64,000 nucleotides of DNA from Locusta migratoria (taxonomy: Eukaryota > Arthropoda > Insecta > Orthoptera > Acrididae): contig CM048744.1 of NCBI GenBank assembly GCA_026315105.1, positions 977,498,721-977,562,720 on the forward strand, given 5' to 3'. How positions within the stretch are numbered: position 1 is the first letter of the stretch; each line of letters opens with the position of its first letter. The position numbers were made by a program, and so were the translations under genes. Positions 1-11,099 of this stretch are shown in pieces. Below the pieces are notes generated by a model. That model was not told the origin of the DNA, made no database searches, and saw only the letters and a list, made by a program, of their open reading frames with translations.

Positions 1-182
1 CAACAATTTCAGGGCGCTCCCTCAGGTCACGAATGGCCGCTCTCTCTTTACTAGTGATGTTAGACTTCATGGGCTTGGATTTCGTCAGCGCACGACAAGT
101 TTCACAACGTATTTCCTCAGCTGATTCAGGCGGAAGTCGAGCTGCAACCTGTTCAACTGCACTAATAATTTCTGCAGTCCTG
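1..182 (-). pseudogene. Penelope-like element, N-terminal coding fragment
   Basis: Read on the minus strand, this stretch encodes a peptide of the type that precedes the reverse transcriptase in Penelope-like elements (PLEs): a PPESAEEIR-type segment, then a basic stretch, then ITSKERAAIRDLRE. The fragment runs off the left edge of the window toward its own 3' side. It abuts head-to-head a plus-strand PLE reverse transcriptase starting near 183, so at least one rearrangement separates the two. Assignment rests on my memory of this conserved PLE segment. It is an inactive fragment. Confidence 0.5.
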
Positions 183-1253
183 ATGTCCAGGCAAAGCTTC
201 AGGGAATCCTCAGATCCTCAGGCCCTCTACAAAACTTTTCACCTGAGTCCATCAAACTCATGACCCCACCGACACCCCGTACCCCTGCCTTCTACCTACT
301 TCCTAAGATTCACAAACATAATCATTCAGGCCGGCCAATTGTGGCCTGTTACCAAGCCCTCACAGAATGAATCTCTGCCTAAATACACCAACACCTTATA
401 CCCATTATGTGCAGTCTCCCATCCTTCATCAAAGACACCAATCACTTTCCCCACCCCCTGAAATCCTTACCTAACCTGTTACCTCCAGAAACCATCCTTG
501 TAACTATTGATACTACTTCCTTATACACAAACATCCTGCATGCCCAGGGCCTCGTTGCGATGGAGTACTTCCTTTCACGCCGACCACCTGCAACCCTACC
601 TAAAACCTCTTTTCTTAATACCCTAGCCAGCTTCATCCTAACCCGCCATTGAGGGCCAGACAAACCAACAACTAAAGGGAACAGCCATGGGAACCAGGAT
701 GGCCCCCTCGTACGCAAACGTATTTATGGGACGCATAGAGGAAGCCTTCCTGGATACCCAAGCCTGTCAACCCAAAGTTTGGTACAGATTCATTGATGAC
801 ATCTTCATGGTCTGGACTAACAGTGAAGAACTCCAGAATTTCCTCTCCAACCTCAACTCCTTTGGTACCATCAAATTCACCTGGTCCTATTCCAAATCCC
901 ATGCCACATTCCTTGATGTCGACCTCCATCTATCCAACGGCCAACTTCACACATCCGTCCACATCAAACCAACCAACAAACAACAGTACCTCCATTATGA
1001 CAGCTGCCATCCATTCCACATCAAACGTTCCCTTCCCTACAGCTTAGGTCTTCGTGGCAGAGGATTCTGCTCCAGTCCCGAATCACTGAAACAGTACACC
1101 AATAACCTAATAACAGCTTTTACATCCTGCAGCTATCCTCCTGATCTGGTTCAGAAGCAAATTACCCGAGCCACCTCCTCATCCCCCCAAATCCAGAACC
1201 TTCCACCGAAGAACCCCAGAAGTGCCCCTTTTGTCATCAGATACTTTCCCTGA
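183..1253 (+). pseudogene. Penelope-like element reverse transcriptase, decayed
   Basis: The three plus frames together carry recognisable PLE reverse transcriptase blocks: YLLPKIHK near 290-315, LVTIDTTSLYTNI near 498-536 (motif A aspartate), GTRMAPSYANVFMG near 688-730 (motif B), WYRFIDDIFMVW near 781-816 (motif C, IDD) and IKFTWSYSKSHATFLDVDL near 870-925. The frame is broken by stops near 368-380 and by a small deletion and frameshift near 648-660, just before motif B. The longest clean piece is 687-1253. PLE reverse transcriptases normally lead into a GIY-YIG endonuclease, which is absent here. The copy cannot make a working protein. The family call is firm from motif order. Confidence 0.85.
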
Positions 1254-1555
1254 CTGATGCGGATAAATGTCTGCCTAGGTGTGTTTGAGTTTGGATATGT
1301 GTGAGTGTTTGTGTATTTGTCTACCTTCCTTTTTGTCCCCTAAGGTAAGTCCTTCCACTCCTGGGAATGGAATGGCTCCTTTTCCACTTGCTTAAAACCC
1401 GTATCCTTCCCTTTCTCCTCTCCTTCCTTTCTGTTTTTCCCGAAGAAGCTGCCAGTGGTGGCGAAAGCTCGAATGTTTGTGTGTTTTTGTGTGTGTTTTA
1501 TGTTTCTGTCGACAAACCTGTACTTTAGGTAAGTCAAAAATCTTTATATATATGG
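1254..1555 (+). repeat. Penelope non-coding terminal repeat unit
   Basis: This non-coding stretch recurs in the window as three tandem units at 56809-57905, inverted at 58181-58470 and 8896-9060, and again near 58480-58740. Shared landmarks in order are a GTGTGAGTGT tract, a pyrimidine-rich block, CCCGAAGAAG followed by a small GC hairpin and GCGAAAGCTCGAATG, and a terminal GTCGAC...GTAAGTCA...ATCTTTAT. The direct link to PLE coding sequence here and at 56809 suggests it is the PLE terminal repeat (pLTR-like). Confidence 0.7.
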
Positions 1556-2590
1556 TCAAAAATTTAAGTTGCATGAATGTGATTGTCTATTTTACGTTTC
1601 TACCTGCTGCTCAGTGATCATGTATGTGGTAAAGACGATATTAGTCAGACATGTATATCTCAACGTCATTGTAGTTTTTTGTAGTGACTTGATTTATATG
1701 TTTATAGCAGTGTTAGTACCAAGAGAGAAATATGTATCCAATGATCAATACATCTGATAATGTAAAGTGAATCCTGGAGTAATGTGATAATCATAAGGTT
1801 AGCTTGCTACACATAGAGGAGGCTTTGAGTTACAGTCAGGCACAATTTATTGACCATATTACTTTCTAGCTTGAAGACTAAAAGTCTTTCTCCAGAATCA
1901 AGAAACACACACACATGCCCACAAGAGGAACTCGCACCAGCGTTGCTGCTGTTTACAGTCACTAAGTCCAAATCATACATTCTTTGTCTGGGTATTTATC
2001 TGTTTTAATGTTATTAGTTCATATCATCCACTCTCTTCTGTTCAGCGGTAGCTGTTATGTAAGAGCTCAAGAGCATGTTACCACCTTAATTTCTGACTTC
2101 TTGCAGAATTATTCGATATTTTTCTGTGAATGCCATTAACTGTAATATAGATGCAGAATTTGTAAAAATACAACACTTTCCTTTGGAGCTCCAAGAATTC
2201 AAAACAACAGCAAATAATACATTTGATATGTACCAGTTAGTTTTTAGTTTTGAAAGTTAGGAGCACAATATATCATTGATTTCAGAATGATGTAACATCA
2301 TTGTTAGACATCCATGTTACTGTTTAATTAATTGAGAATTGAATGATGTAATTGATTAAATAGTATATCCATAGAATATGTATTTTGCAAGTCTACCTGC
2401 ATATAAGTAGAACATAGCCAACAGATATCTATACTCCAAACAATAATACTGTTTTTTATTTTGTGTATGTTGTTTTCAAGTACAAATGGTTTACATACAT
2501 ACATATATACATATAGATACATACAATGACATTTGAAATCAAATTAAATATTTAGTAAGCAAACAACAACAAACTACAAAATTATATTAA
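1556..2590. other. AT-rich intronic stretch, no gene seen
   Basis: No coding motif, RNA gene or clear repeat is visible. The open frames are short and low-complexity. This lies in the intron upstream of the first visible exon. Confidence 0.6.
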
Positions 2591-2596
2591 AGTCGT

Positions 2597-3600
2597 ATGT
2601 CCAGCTTTTCCATCCACTTGATGGCTTCAAGGGACTCCTCCAATAGTTCCTGTGAATGCACTTTTTGGGCATTTCAGAATGATGTGCTGGGTTGTTTGTT
2701 CAGGATGTCTACAGTCGCACTGGGGAGTATTTCGCTAGCCCCATCTGAAGAGCATCTCTCCACTTCTGCCATGGCCTGCATGGAGTCTATTGAGTGTGAC
2801 CCATGTTCTTCTTGGCAGGTCTGTACCAGGTACATTTCTGCCAGGTGATATTTCACTATGATTCCTGACTATGCCAGAATTGGACCAATCATTTTTCCAG
2901 GTGATCATGGCATTGAAAGGGATGGATATAAGATTTTGAGCTGTTCTCCATGGTGGTCTTCTGGATCTCAGGCGACGATTGTTTGGATTAATGTTTTGGT
3001 GGATAGGGAGATTAATATTGCCGGAAATTTTATTCCATTCATTAACTAATGCAGCTTGCCATCTGAGATGTGGTGGAGCTATATTGCAGAGAATGGAGAG
3101 CCAGGGCAGTGAGGTCGATTTTATGGTCCCAGATATGATCCATGTGGTGTTATTTAGCTTGGTGTTCACTTTGGATATATGGCTGCTGTTAAGCCAGACA
3201 GGACTGCAGTACTCTACAACAGAATACACAGTGATAAAGAAGAGATCTTCAGAGTATGTGCATCAGCTCCCCAAGCTTTTGAATGATGTTGTTTCTTGTT
3301 CGTATCTTAGCTGCTGTTTCTGTTTGGTGAGATTTGAATGTGAGTGATCAGTCCAGTCTGATGCCAAGGTATTTTGGGTTTGGGTTGTGGTTTAACTTTT
3401 TTCCAACAAAACTAACATCAAGAGATCGAGTGGCTTGTTGGTTGCATAGGTGAAATATTGTAACTTCTGTCTTTGATGGGTTGGGGATTAATCTCCAGCT
3501 TCTGAAGTATTTTTCCATTGTTCTGAGATCTTGGTTGAGGGTGTTTTCACACTCTTCAAAGCTTCCTTGTTGCACTGTATAAAGAATAGTCACTATCTTA
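2597..3600 (-). pseudogene. Non-LTR retrotransposon, C-terminal part of reverse transcriptase protein
   Basis: On the minus strand, 3593-3348 encodes a palm-to-thumb block (WRLIPNPSKTEV, then PKYLGIRLD), and 3229-2735 encodes a downstream block with VEYCSPVWLNSS, a LNNTTWIISGTIKST-like segment and a terminal PRRTWVTLNRLHAGHGRSG. This series is typical of the region after the reverse transcriptase catalytic core in LINE ORF2 proteins. The two pieces are separated by frameshifts and stops between 3230 and 3347. The catalytic core (FADD box) and everything 5' of it are missing, as expected of a 5'-truncated LINE. I cannot fix the clade. Confidence 0.75.
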
Positions 3601-3689
3601 AAACGTTCTTGAGAAATTTACTACAAAGTTTGAGAAGATTCTCTAATACACATCTGAATGGAAATAAGCTATATTTTTATTTATTAACT

Positions 3690-4330
3690 CAACCAATTTA
3701 GAAGTGGTTGAAAGGATCTTGGGTAGGATGTTTCCTGTGCTGGATTGTAGATAATCAAAGCCCTGACAAAGGATGTGATGTAATTGTTCGCATCAGGAGT
3801 ATTGTTGGGTTAGTAGAGGGACACTACTTTATGGCTGATTATCGAGGGTGGAGGAAGGATTGATAGTGTGTGGGGAAATTGTTTGCGGACTGTCAAATGC
3901 TTATCCTACCCCCTCAGAGGCCGGGCTACCTGTGAAAGCAGCCATGTGATTTACCAACTCTGCTTCAATCATTGCTCAGTGTTTTACATTGGAAAGTTGA
4001 CAAACCAGCTGTCCATCTGGATGAATGACCATTGTCAAAAGGTGGCAAATAGCAAGATGGACCACTGTGTGGCACAGCATGTTGATGAACTTAACACACT
4101 TGATTTCAGTGGCTGCTTTACAACCCTAGCCATTTGGATCTTCCCCTCCACCACCAGCTATTCTGAATTGGGCAGGTGGGAGCTGTCCCATCAACTCATT
4201 CTACAGTCGGGCAGTCACCTTGGTCTCATCATCCCTACACCACATGCTCAACATTCCTCCACTCCATACTCACTCTTTAAGAAGTCCCAGACTGAAGAGA
4301 GCAGTCACACAGTTGAGTCAGTGGTGAACA
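3690..4330 (+). pseudogene. Penelope-like GIY-YIG endonuclease fragment
   Basis: The plus-strand frame 3868-4350 carries SSHVIYQLCFNH, then VFYIGKLTNQLSIWMNDH, the two halves of a GIY-YIG nuclease core, followed by a VAQHVDEL segment and a SELGRWELSHQLILQS-like tail. This is the C-terminal endonuclease of PLEs, used to nick the target. The preceding 3690-3867 resembles the linker region of another PLE read on the minus strand (compare 39960-40030), so this is a junction of two pieces. The start at 3868 is only where the frame opens, and no reverse transcriptase is attached. Confidence 0.75.
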
Positions 4331-4936
4331 TGAGTATCTGTATGACATGAACAAGAATATAAAATATATTTAATGTTTATTTCACACACAGTAATTGAAG
4401 CTGAACTATTAGATTCTTGCCTAACCATAACTTCATGTATTATACCATATCTGGATATTTGTGACAAGTATGAAAATAACAGTCATTGTTAGTCCCATTC
4501 ACAGTCTGTCAGACATGTGAAGATGACATGGAAGGAAAATTTATATAGTAGGCCATGAACCATTGATCATTATCTTCCACTTAACAACTTGACACATTTA
4601 ATGACAAGGCCATGCTGAACATTGCTGTTCAGGATATTGTAATTCATTTTAGGTTTTCTTGTTAACTTTAACCAGTAATGTGGCATTGATTAACATTTAA
4701 TAATAAGAAATCCTATCAAATGTGAAGCTTTTTTGATAAATCCTATGTGCATAGAAAACAATGATTAGTGAAGCTATTTGACAAAGAGATAATAGTCCGT
4801 ATATATCTAATGTGTTCAAAGGGGTGCTACCAGTGAAATGTTCTCATTGTCTATCACATCCAAATGTGTTTTACCCATTTGGCAATGACATCATGCCAGC
4901 TACACACAATCTCCTTAAGAGATATTTTATTTTCAG
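4331..4936. other. Intron sequence before the first visible exon
   Basis: AT-rich, with no feature except the acceptor tract that ends in TTTATTTTCAG at 4926-4936. No upstream exon of the AAA protease gene is visible in 1-4936. Confidence 0.6.
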
Positions 4937-5162
4937 GTACCTGTTCCTGATTATGTGGGGCGGAAAGAAATCCTTGAACTATACTTGACCCGTATAGTTT
5001 GCAAAGGTATTAATGTTGAAAAATTAGCACGAGGTACTACTGGTTTCACAGGAGCTGATCTTGAAAATATGGTGAACCAAGCAGCACTTTTAGCAGCTGT
5101 TGATGGTGCTGACTCAGTTTCTATGAAGCACATTGAAGAAGCTAAGGACAAAGTCCTTATGG
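4937..5162 (+). CDS. YME1L: i-AAA protease (YME1L-like), exon encoding AAA lid
   Basis: Internal coding exon of a mitochondrial inner-membrane ATP-dependent zinc protease of the FtsH family. It encodes 75 complete codons plus one base. It begins VPVPDYVGRKEILELYL, the post-arginine-finger segment of the AAA module, and runs through ARGTTGFTGADLENMVNQAA, the lid (sensor-2 region) signature, to AKDKVLMG. Boundaries are chosen from a TTTTCAG acceptor at 4930-4936 and a GTAAGC donor at 5163; the leftover G completes a glycine codon with the next exon. Known role of the family: YME1L extracts and degrades inner-membrane and intermembrane-space proteins as a hexamer. The i-AAA rather than m-AAA assignment rests on the KVLMG-PERKS and YTKDSPPLHKVTI segments. 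Upstream exons (targeting peptide, membrane segment, Walker motifs) are outside the window. Confidence 0.88.
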
Positions 5163-5561
5163 GTAAGCACATGCAGTATTTTCTTCCCTAGTTATCCTTA
5201 GTGTCATGCCTACCTCTCCCCTTTGCTACACCAGAAACTTTAAAAAACTGTGAATTTATGCAAATTTTCTACCAGTGTGTGCAGTTTGTCAGTGTAAATC
5301 AGAAATGAAACCTGACCGAAGAGAGAAACCTAAGAAACTCTATGCTAAATATCCACAGCCTTATTGAACTGAGGCTTCCAATTAGTAGTTCATTTCTTCC
5401 AAAAATATTTCCTGCTTCCTATTAGTGAATTAATATTTTAGCAAGTTATATAATCAGATAATTATATAATATTAGGGGTTACAAGAGTGCCACTGAAACT
5501 AATTGTTAACTGCAGAGGAGAGAGTTTATAGGTGGAAATAGTACATTGAGCATATAATGAC

Positions 5562-7930
5562 ATTGAATTGAATTGAATTTTATTTGATCCTGTAGGATTA
5601 CATTGTGTACAATACATGTACGTGTAATATAGGATACGTCAACAACATTATATATTCATTTTCACTTATCTCCTAATGTGCAACAGCAAACCATATACAT
5701 ACTTAATTTAATACAAATTATGTCATGTGTAAGACATGTATATAACAATCAAATTTAACTTTTTACAAATTCACTAGAATGTATTAACATTTTGTACAAA
5801 ATTAATTAAGCAAGTATTCTTCAATGCTGTAAAATTCTTTTTCCATTAGTCTTTCAGTTTCCTTGAGAAATTATTGCCTTGTATATTATCATGAAGATTT
5901 TTAGGCAGGTTTCTTAAGAACTTGATGCCTGAGTACCGAGGTCCTTTTTCAAGGATTGTCAGTCGGTGGGATATGTTTCTTATTTCGTTCTTACCCCGTG
6001 TGTTGTGGGTATGCACACTTGCATTTGTATCATACAGTGAAATCTCTTTTGTGATGTACATTATTGTTTTATAGATGTATAAAGACGTGAAAGTTAAGAT
6101 GCCTAGACTTTTGAAGCAGTTTCTACAGGTCTCCGAGTTTTTTCTTCTTAATATGATCCTGATTGCTGTCTTTTGTAAAGTGAACAATTTTTTCGTTTTT
6201 TGGATGTTTGAGTTTCCCCACACTGTCACCCCATACTGCAGGTATGGTTCAAAGAGCCCATGATATACTGTGCACAATAGCTGTTTGTCTGCATATTGTG
6301 ACAGTTGCTTCATGATGAATATAACAGAGCTTAGTTTTTTGCAGACATAGTTAATATACTCTTTCCATTTCAGCTCATTGTCTACAATAACACCTAAAAA
6401 TTTTGTGGATTCTACTTCTTCCAGATACATATCATTGACCTTTAAATTCATTTGCACTGACTTCTCTTTGTTTCTGAACACTGTAAACATAGTCTTTTTT
6501 AGGTTTATAACTAGCTCATTTTCTGTAAGCCACTGAGCTGTCGTGTTTGCTGAAATAAATGCACTTCTCTCAAGTTGTTGCATATTTTGCCCATGGTTCA
6601 ATACTGTCATGTCATCAGTGTACAATATTTTTTTCTCTTTCTCTTCACCACCTATGTCATTCACATAGAGATTAAACAGCAGGGGCCCAATTATGGAACC
6701 CTGTGGTACTCCATATTTGATGGTTTTGGTTTCTGATCTAAATGAGTTTCCTATTGAAACATATTGTTTCCTGTTGCACAGGTACAATTCAATCCATTCA
6801 CCTGATAGCCCACGAATGCCATAATTTTCCAGTTTTTTTTTATCAGTATGTCATGTTCGATAGTGTCGAATGCTTTGGAGAGGTCCTGAAACATCGCAGG
6901 TACGGCTCTCTTTTCATCTAAACACTGTATAACATATTCTGTCAGACTAGCAATGGCAGATTCTGTAGATTTACCCATTCTGAAACCATGCTGTGATGGT
7001 ACAAGAATATTGTGTTTCTCCAGATAGTCAACTAATCTATTATACATAAGCATTTCCAATATTTTTGAGAATCCTGATATCAGCGAGACTGGTCTATAGT
7101 TGTTGGGGTCATCCTTGTTTCCTTTCTTGTACACTGGCACTACCTTACTTGTCTTCAATTTCTCCGGAAAAATCCCATCTCTAAAAGAGCTGTTTGCTAT
7201 ATCTACTAATGGTGTGAGTATGTGCTCACTTACTAACTGTATCACATGATTTGATATTTCATCATCACCAACTGATTTCTTGGCCTTCAGTTTCTGTATA
7301 GTTTTCCTTAGCTCATCTTCTGTAACAGGCCTCAAGAACATAGTGCTGTATGAATATTTTGTTAACTTTGTACCCTTTTTCTGTGGACTCTTTCTTTCCA
7401 GTTTTAAGTTCTCAACCACATTTATAAAATTGTGATTGAGAATGTTTGCTATTTTGATACCATCTGTAATAATTCTATCGTCAATTTTCATTGACCTGAT
7501 CTCCGTTTCTTTGTTTGGTCCAGCATTTTCCTTTCTTTCAGCGTTTATTACATTCCAGGCTGCCTTTATCTTGTTTTTCAAGTTTAATATGGTGGTGTTA
7601 ATTGAGTTTGCTTTTGCCTTTCTTATTGTCTTCCTGTAAGTTTTTTGTAATGTTTTATAGCCTTCAACGTCTCCCATCTGTCTCAATTCCTGTAGCTTCC
7701 TACGTTGTTCTAATATTTCTCTGGTTATCCACTGTTGTTGTTGCTGTACCTTGATTTGTCTCTTAACTTTTGGGAATGCTACCTCAAAGTGAAATTTAAT
7801 TGTTGATATAAAAGCATCATACTTTCCATTTACCATTTGTGCCTGCAGAGTTTCAGTCCAGGTTTCTCTGTCTAAAATTGTTCTAAAGATTTTTATATTT
7901 TGTTCACTCATTACCCTGATTTCTTTGATT
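5562..7930 (-). pseudogene. CR1-like LINE, reverse transcriptase ORF, 5'-truncated
   Basis: Minus-strand LINE. 7911-6751 covers the linker and fingers/palm: LRKTIQKLKAKKSVGDDEIS, VVPVYKKGNKDDPNNYRPVS, SQHGFRMGKSTESAI and DLSKAFDTIEHDIL (motif A aspartate). 6787-5846 continues with KYGVPQGSIIGPLLFNLYVN and LYTDDMTVL (the catalytic YxDD-like box is kept), then the thumb and a C-terminal basic region. A frameshift in a T-run near 6830 splits the ORF. The 3' end has short ATTCA repeats (plus strand 5562-5580, ATTGAATTGAATTGAATT), a tail type known in the CR1/L2/Daphne group. No endonuclease domain is present, so it is 5'-truncated near 7930. Only one main frame break suggests a moderately young copy. 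Confidence 0.85.
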
Positions 7931-7939
7931 TTGGCTTTT

Positions 7940-7999
7940 GTTTCACATGCCCTGCCATGTTTACTGATATGAAAGCTTGTATGTGTGTTTGTGTGTGGT

Positions 8000-8063
<64 letters not shown>

Positions 8064-8201
8064 ACCCACTCCCTCAAAAACCCTCATCATTTCCTTTTCC
8101 CTTTCCTTCCCTTCTGCCTGAAGGAAGCAGCTAGGCTGCAGAAGCTAGCGCTCTTTTTTTTCTGCTAGGAATTTCTCCTCCATAATATATATAAAGATTA
8201 T
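7940..8201 (+). repeat. Penelope terminal sequence with (TA)n tract
   Basis: GAAAGCTTGTATGTGTGTTTGTGTG leads into a (TA)n tract at about 8006-8061, a pyrimidine block, then CCTGAAGGAAGCAGC, a short hairpin and AGAAGCTAGCG near 8118-8152, ending with ATATATATAAAGATT. The same order occurs at 57914-58190. It is interrupted by the RTE insertion at 8202 and resumes at 8892. Confidence 0.6.
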
Positions 8202-8891
8202 TTCATTAACAAAAGCAAAGCAAAACAAAAATAATGGAATGCGGTCTTAGAAAATCAGGTGATGCTGAAGGAATTAGATTAGGTAACGAAACAATGAAGG
8301 TGGTAGATGAGTTTTCTTACTTGGGTAGTAAAATAACATGCGATGGTCGCAGTACAGAGGATATAAAATGCAGAATGGCAATGGGAAGAAAAGTATTTTT
8401 GAAAAAGAGAAATTTAATTAATATTAATATTAATTTAAGGGTAAGGAAGTCTTTTCTGAAGGCATTTGTGTGGAGTGTTGCCTTGTTCAGGAGTGAAACA
8501 TGGACGATAAGCAGTGCGGACAGGAAGAGGATAGAGGCTTTTGAAATGTGGTGCTACAGAAGAATGCTGAAGATTAGGTGGGTAGATCGCATAACTAATG
8601 AAGAGGTACTGAACAGAATTGGTGAGAAAAGGAATTTTTGGCATACCCTGACTAAAAGAAGGGATCGCTCGGTAGGACACATTCTTAGACATCGAGGAAT
8701 CGTAAATTTAGCATTGGAGGGAAGTGTGTGGGGTAAAAATCGCAGAGGGAGACCAAGAGACGCGTATAGTAAGCAGATTTAAGTGGATGTGGGTTGTCGT
8801 TCTTATGAGGAGATGAAAAGGCTTGCTCAGGATAGAGTAGGGTGGAGAGCTGCATCAAACCAGTCTCCGGACTGAAGACCATAACAACAAC
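8202..8891 (+). pseudogene. RTE-type LINE, 3' end with 9-bp target duplication
   Basis: The frame 8234-8782 encodes the C-terminal region found after the reverse transcriptase in this RTE-type family: VDEFSYLGSKIT, AFEMWCYRRMLKIRWVDR, then GSVWGKNRRGRPRD, ending close to the CAGTCTCCGGACTGAAGACC 3' end and an ACAACAACA tail. It matches the intact C-terminus at 44551-45192. The reverse transcriptase core is missing (strong 5' truncation). AAAGATTAT flanks the insert at 8193-8201 and 8892-8900, a direct 9-bp target-site duplication. The insert sits inside a Penelope terminal sequence, so it is younger than that sequence. Confidence 0.88.
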
Positions 8892-8895
8892 AAAG

Positions 8896-9292
8896 ATTAT
8901 GTGTCTTACCGAAAGTACAGGCTTGCTGATAGAAACATAAAACAGAAACAAAAACACTCAAACATTCAAGCTTCTTCAGGAAAAAGAGGAAGGAAGGAGA
9001 GGAGAAAGGGAAGGATACGGGTTTTATGGAAGTGGAAAAGGAGTCATTCCAATCCCCTATCGTAGGTTGAGGCCTGGTTGATTTCGGGATCGTAGAATAT
9101 ATTGTAGGGAAAACTCCCTTCTGTGCAGTTCAGAAAAGCTGGTGGTGGATGGGAGGATCCAGATGGCCCGGGTTGTGGAGTAGCCATTGAAATCAAGCAT
9201 GTGCTCCGCTGCATGCTGTGCCACAGGGTGGTCCACCTTGTTTTTGGCCACAGTTTGCCTGATTTACTTTTTGGATGTGGCAGCAAATCAAT

Positions 9293-9296
<4 letters not shown>
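8896..9296 (-). pseudogene. Penelope-like GIY-YIG C-terminus plus terminal repeat
   Basis: On the minus strand, 9251-9057 encodes KNKVDHPVAQHAAEHMLDF, a middle segment, and a SELHRREFSLQYILRS-like end finishing in NQPGLNLR, the end of a PLE GIY-YIG endonuclease. The YIG motif itself is lost. Its 3' neighbour, 8896-9060, is the inverted terminal repeat (GATAGAAACATAAAAC, then CTTCTTCAGG and the purine block). The hairpin and GAAA part of that repeat is deleted here. Non-functional. Confidence 0.7.

Positions 9297-9365
<69 letters not shown>
9297..9365. repeat. 69-base poly(A) run
   Basis: An uninterrupted run of A, counted directly. It directly follows ATATTT and precedes CCAAAAAG, with no LINE 3' end attached on either side. 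Exact length is sensitive to sequencing and assembly. Confidence 0.85.
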
Positions 9366-9367
<2 letters not shown>

Positions 9368-10399
9368 AAAAAGATTAATATCTCCTTTAATAATGACGAT
9401 CTTGGGTTTGATGTAGAATGGCACTTTTTTGCATCATGGCATGGGAAGAATGCTTGTGATGGTGTTAAGAAATGTTTGAATTCTGTAAAAAACATATCAA
9501 AGGAATAACCTACATTTTTTCTAAAATATGAGGAAATATAAGAAGTCTATGACAGTGTCTTGAAAGAAAGGTTCAACACTTGTCACTTGATCTTTTCATT
9601 ATCTTCTACCCCATTCACACAACTTACTGAAGTATAAGATTACATCAACTTCACCTGATAGTGAACTTCATCAGTGTGGAAAACTTGTACAACTGCCTCT
9701 TCAAAATAAGACATAGTGGCTTGTGTTTATGATGAGCAGTGGTAGATTGGCGAAGTTGATAATATTGATGTCAGAACCAAGATGTATATTTCCTATTTTG
9801 TCATCCTCCAGAACCAAGGACTTCTTAACAAAAATAGAAGGATCTACTTTGGATGCCACTTGAAAATTGACTAAGGAAGCTGTCTCCCAAAGAATTTACA
9901 TCTGTTACTGGGTGAACTTTTCATCTAACACCCAAACTGGGTGAACAAATTTGTCAAATGTTCAATTAGGGATGTAAAGTGTTGTGCTTTATTAACGACC
10001 AGCCTTTGAATTCCAGCGCACCTGCAGTTTTCAACATGACACTTTCCGGTGGAGATGATGGGTACCCTGCAATACATCTGCATCACCGTGGCTCTGATTA
10101 GGCAGTGCAAGAGCCGTCACTTACACATACAAGAACCAGAATACAAAGGTTATACTGACTACCTCCGGCTGAAGGTCTATATCATCAAAAGACCCATGGA
10201 TGTCAAAACAGCAGTTAGCCAGCTGCACATCAGACACCCATCGGTGTTCTGAGGAGACGCTGGACAGAACCCGAACAAATGGCTGAATGGATTCAGCAGA
10301 GTCGCCAACTGTAATAGGTGGTATCACATTATGTGCTTGGCAAACATATATTTCTACCTGGATGGCACCGTCCAGCAGTGTTTCTGTTAAAAGACGTTA
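9366..10399. other. Sequence without a supported gene
   Basis: No protein motif could be recognised. The last 300 bases or so may belong to the leader or LTR of the Gypsy element that follows (gag remnants start near 10400), but I found no second copy to define an LTR. Confidence 0.4.
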
Positions 10400-10880
10400 C
10401 GACAACACAAGAGTTTAACCAATGGTGCCAGAAAATTGAAGGGATGCAACAGAGGAGGGTCAGATGAAAGAAGTATGACGGACTCCCTCTCGGACTGCTT
10501 CTCTCAAATGACAAATTGTGAGAGAGGAATTGCAAGAGTTTATGGCAGCCAGGTCTGTCGGACCAAGCGAGCACCAGCTTATGGTCACGGATGTCAGTTC
10601 TGTTAGTCATGAGGGAGCCGACGTTGCTGAGGAATAGGTATTTCAAACATTAACACTTGTCAGCCCCACCAGTCTCACCCAACATGAAGAATGGCCTTGC
10701 CCTACTATGACTTAAGCCTCAGCCGCCAAACTGCAGCTTAGGATCTGACTGATGCGGCCACAACTAACTCCTCCAGCTGCTGTCAAGCCTTGCAGGAGGA
10801 CAGATATCTTGAGGACAGAAGACAACACGTCCTTGTGTTTTCACTGTGGGCTTCCTGGACATGTTGTACAATACTGTTAG
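10400..10880 (+). pseudogene. Gypsy element P, gag remnant with zinc knuckle
   Basis: Start of a decayed plus-strand Ty3/Gypsy element. Broken frames give FNQWCQKIEGMQQ, an ELQKFMAARS-like helix, and a clear retroviral-type zinc knuckle CFHCGLPGHVVQYC (CX2CX4HX4C) at 10836-10877, followed by TAG at 10878-10880. Gag builds the particle and the knuckle binds element RNA. At least three stops or frameshifts interrupt the frame, so it is a pseudogene. Position relative to the protease and Pol blocks downstream matches a gag-pol order. Confidence 0.7.
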
Positions 10881-11099
10881 GAGAGAAGATGACTATTTGA
10901 CAATTATTATGCCGCAATATGCCAACCGTCGGAGCAGTCCTTTCAATAGCAGTCAACTGTAGACGATTACCGTCGACCTGTGGGACGAAGCCCGTTGTCG
11001 TATCCTGGACGTGGTCACTCTCCAACCCGCTGCCTTGGTTCGACGTTGCCTTACAGAGATACCAGCTTCTCGCCTACTCACCGTGTTTCAGAAATCTAG

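Noticed and set aside
1..4936. Search for the preceding AAA-domain exon (Walker B, arginine finger)
   Set aside because: No frame with these motifs flanked by splice sites was found; the exon must lie left of the window.
7900..8168. Frames with repeated Tyr-Ile (and Cys-Val or His-Thr in other microsatellites)
   Set aside because: Products of TA, GT and AC dinucleotide repeats.
9123..9495. Long frames of poly-lysine or poly-phenylalanine across 9297-9365
   Set aside because: They are translations of the 69-base A/T homopolymer, not genes.
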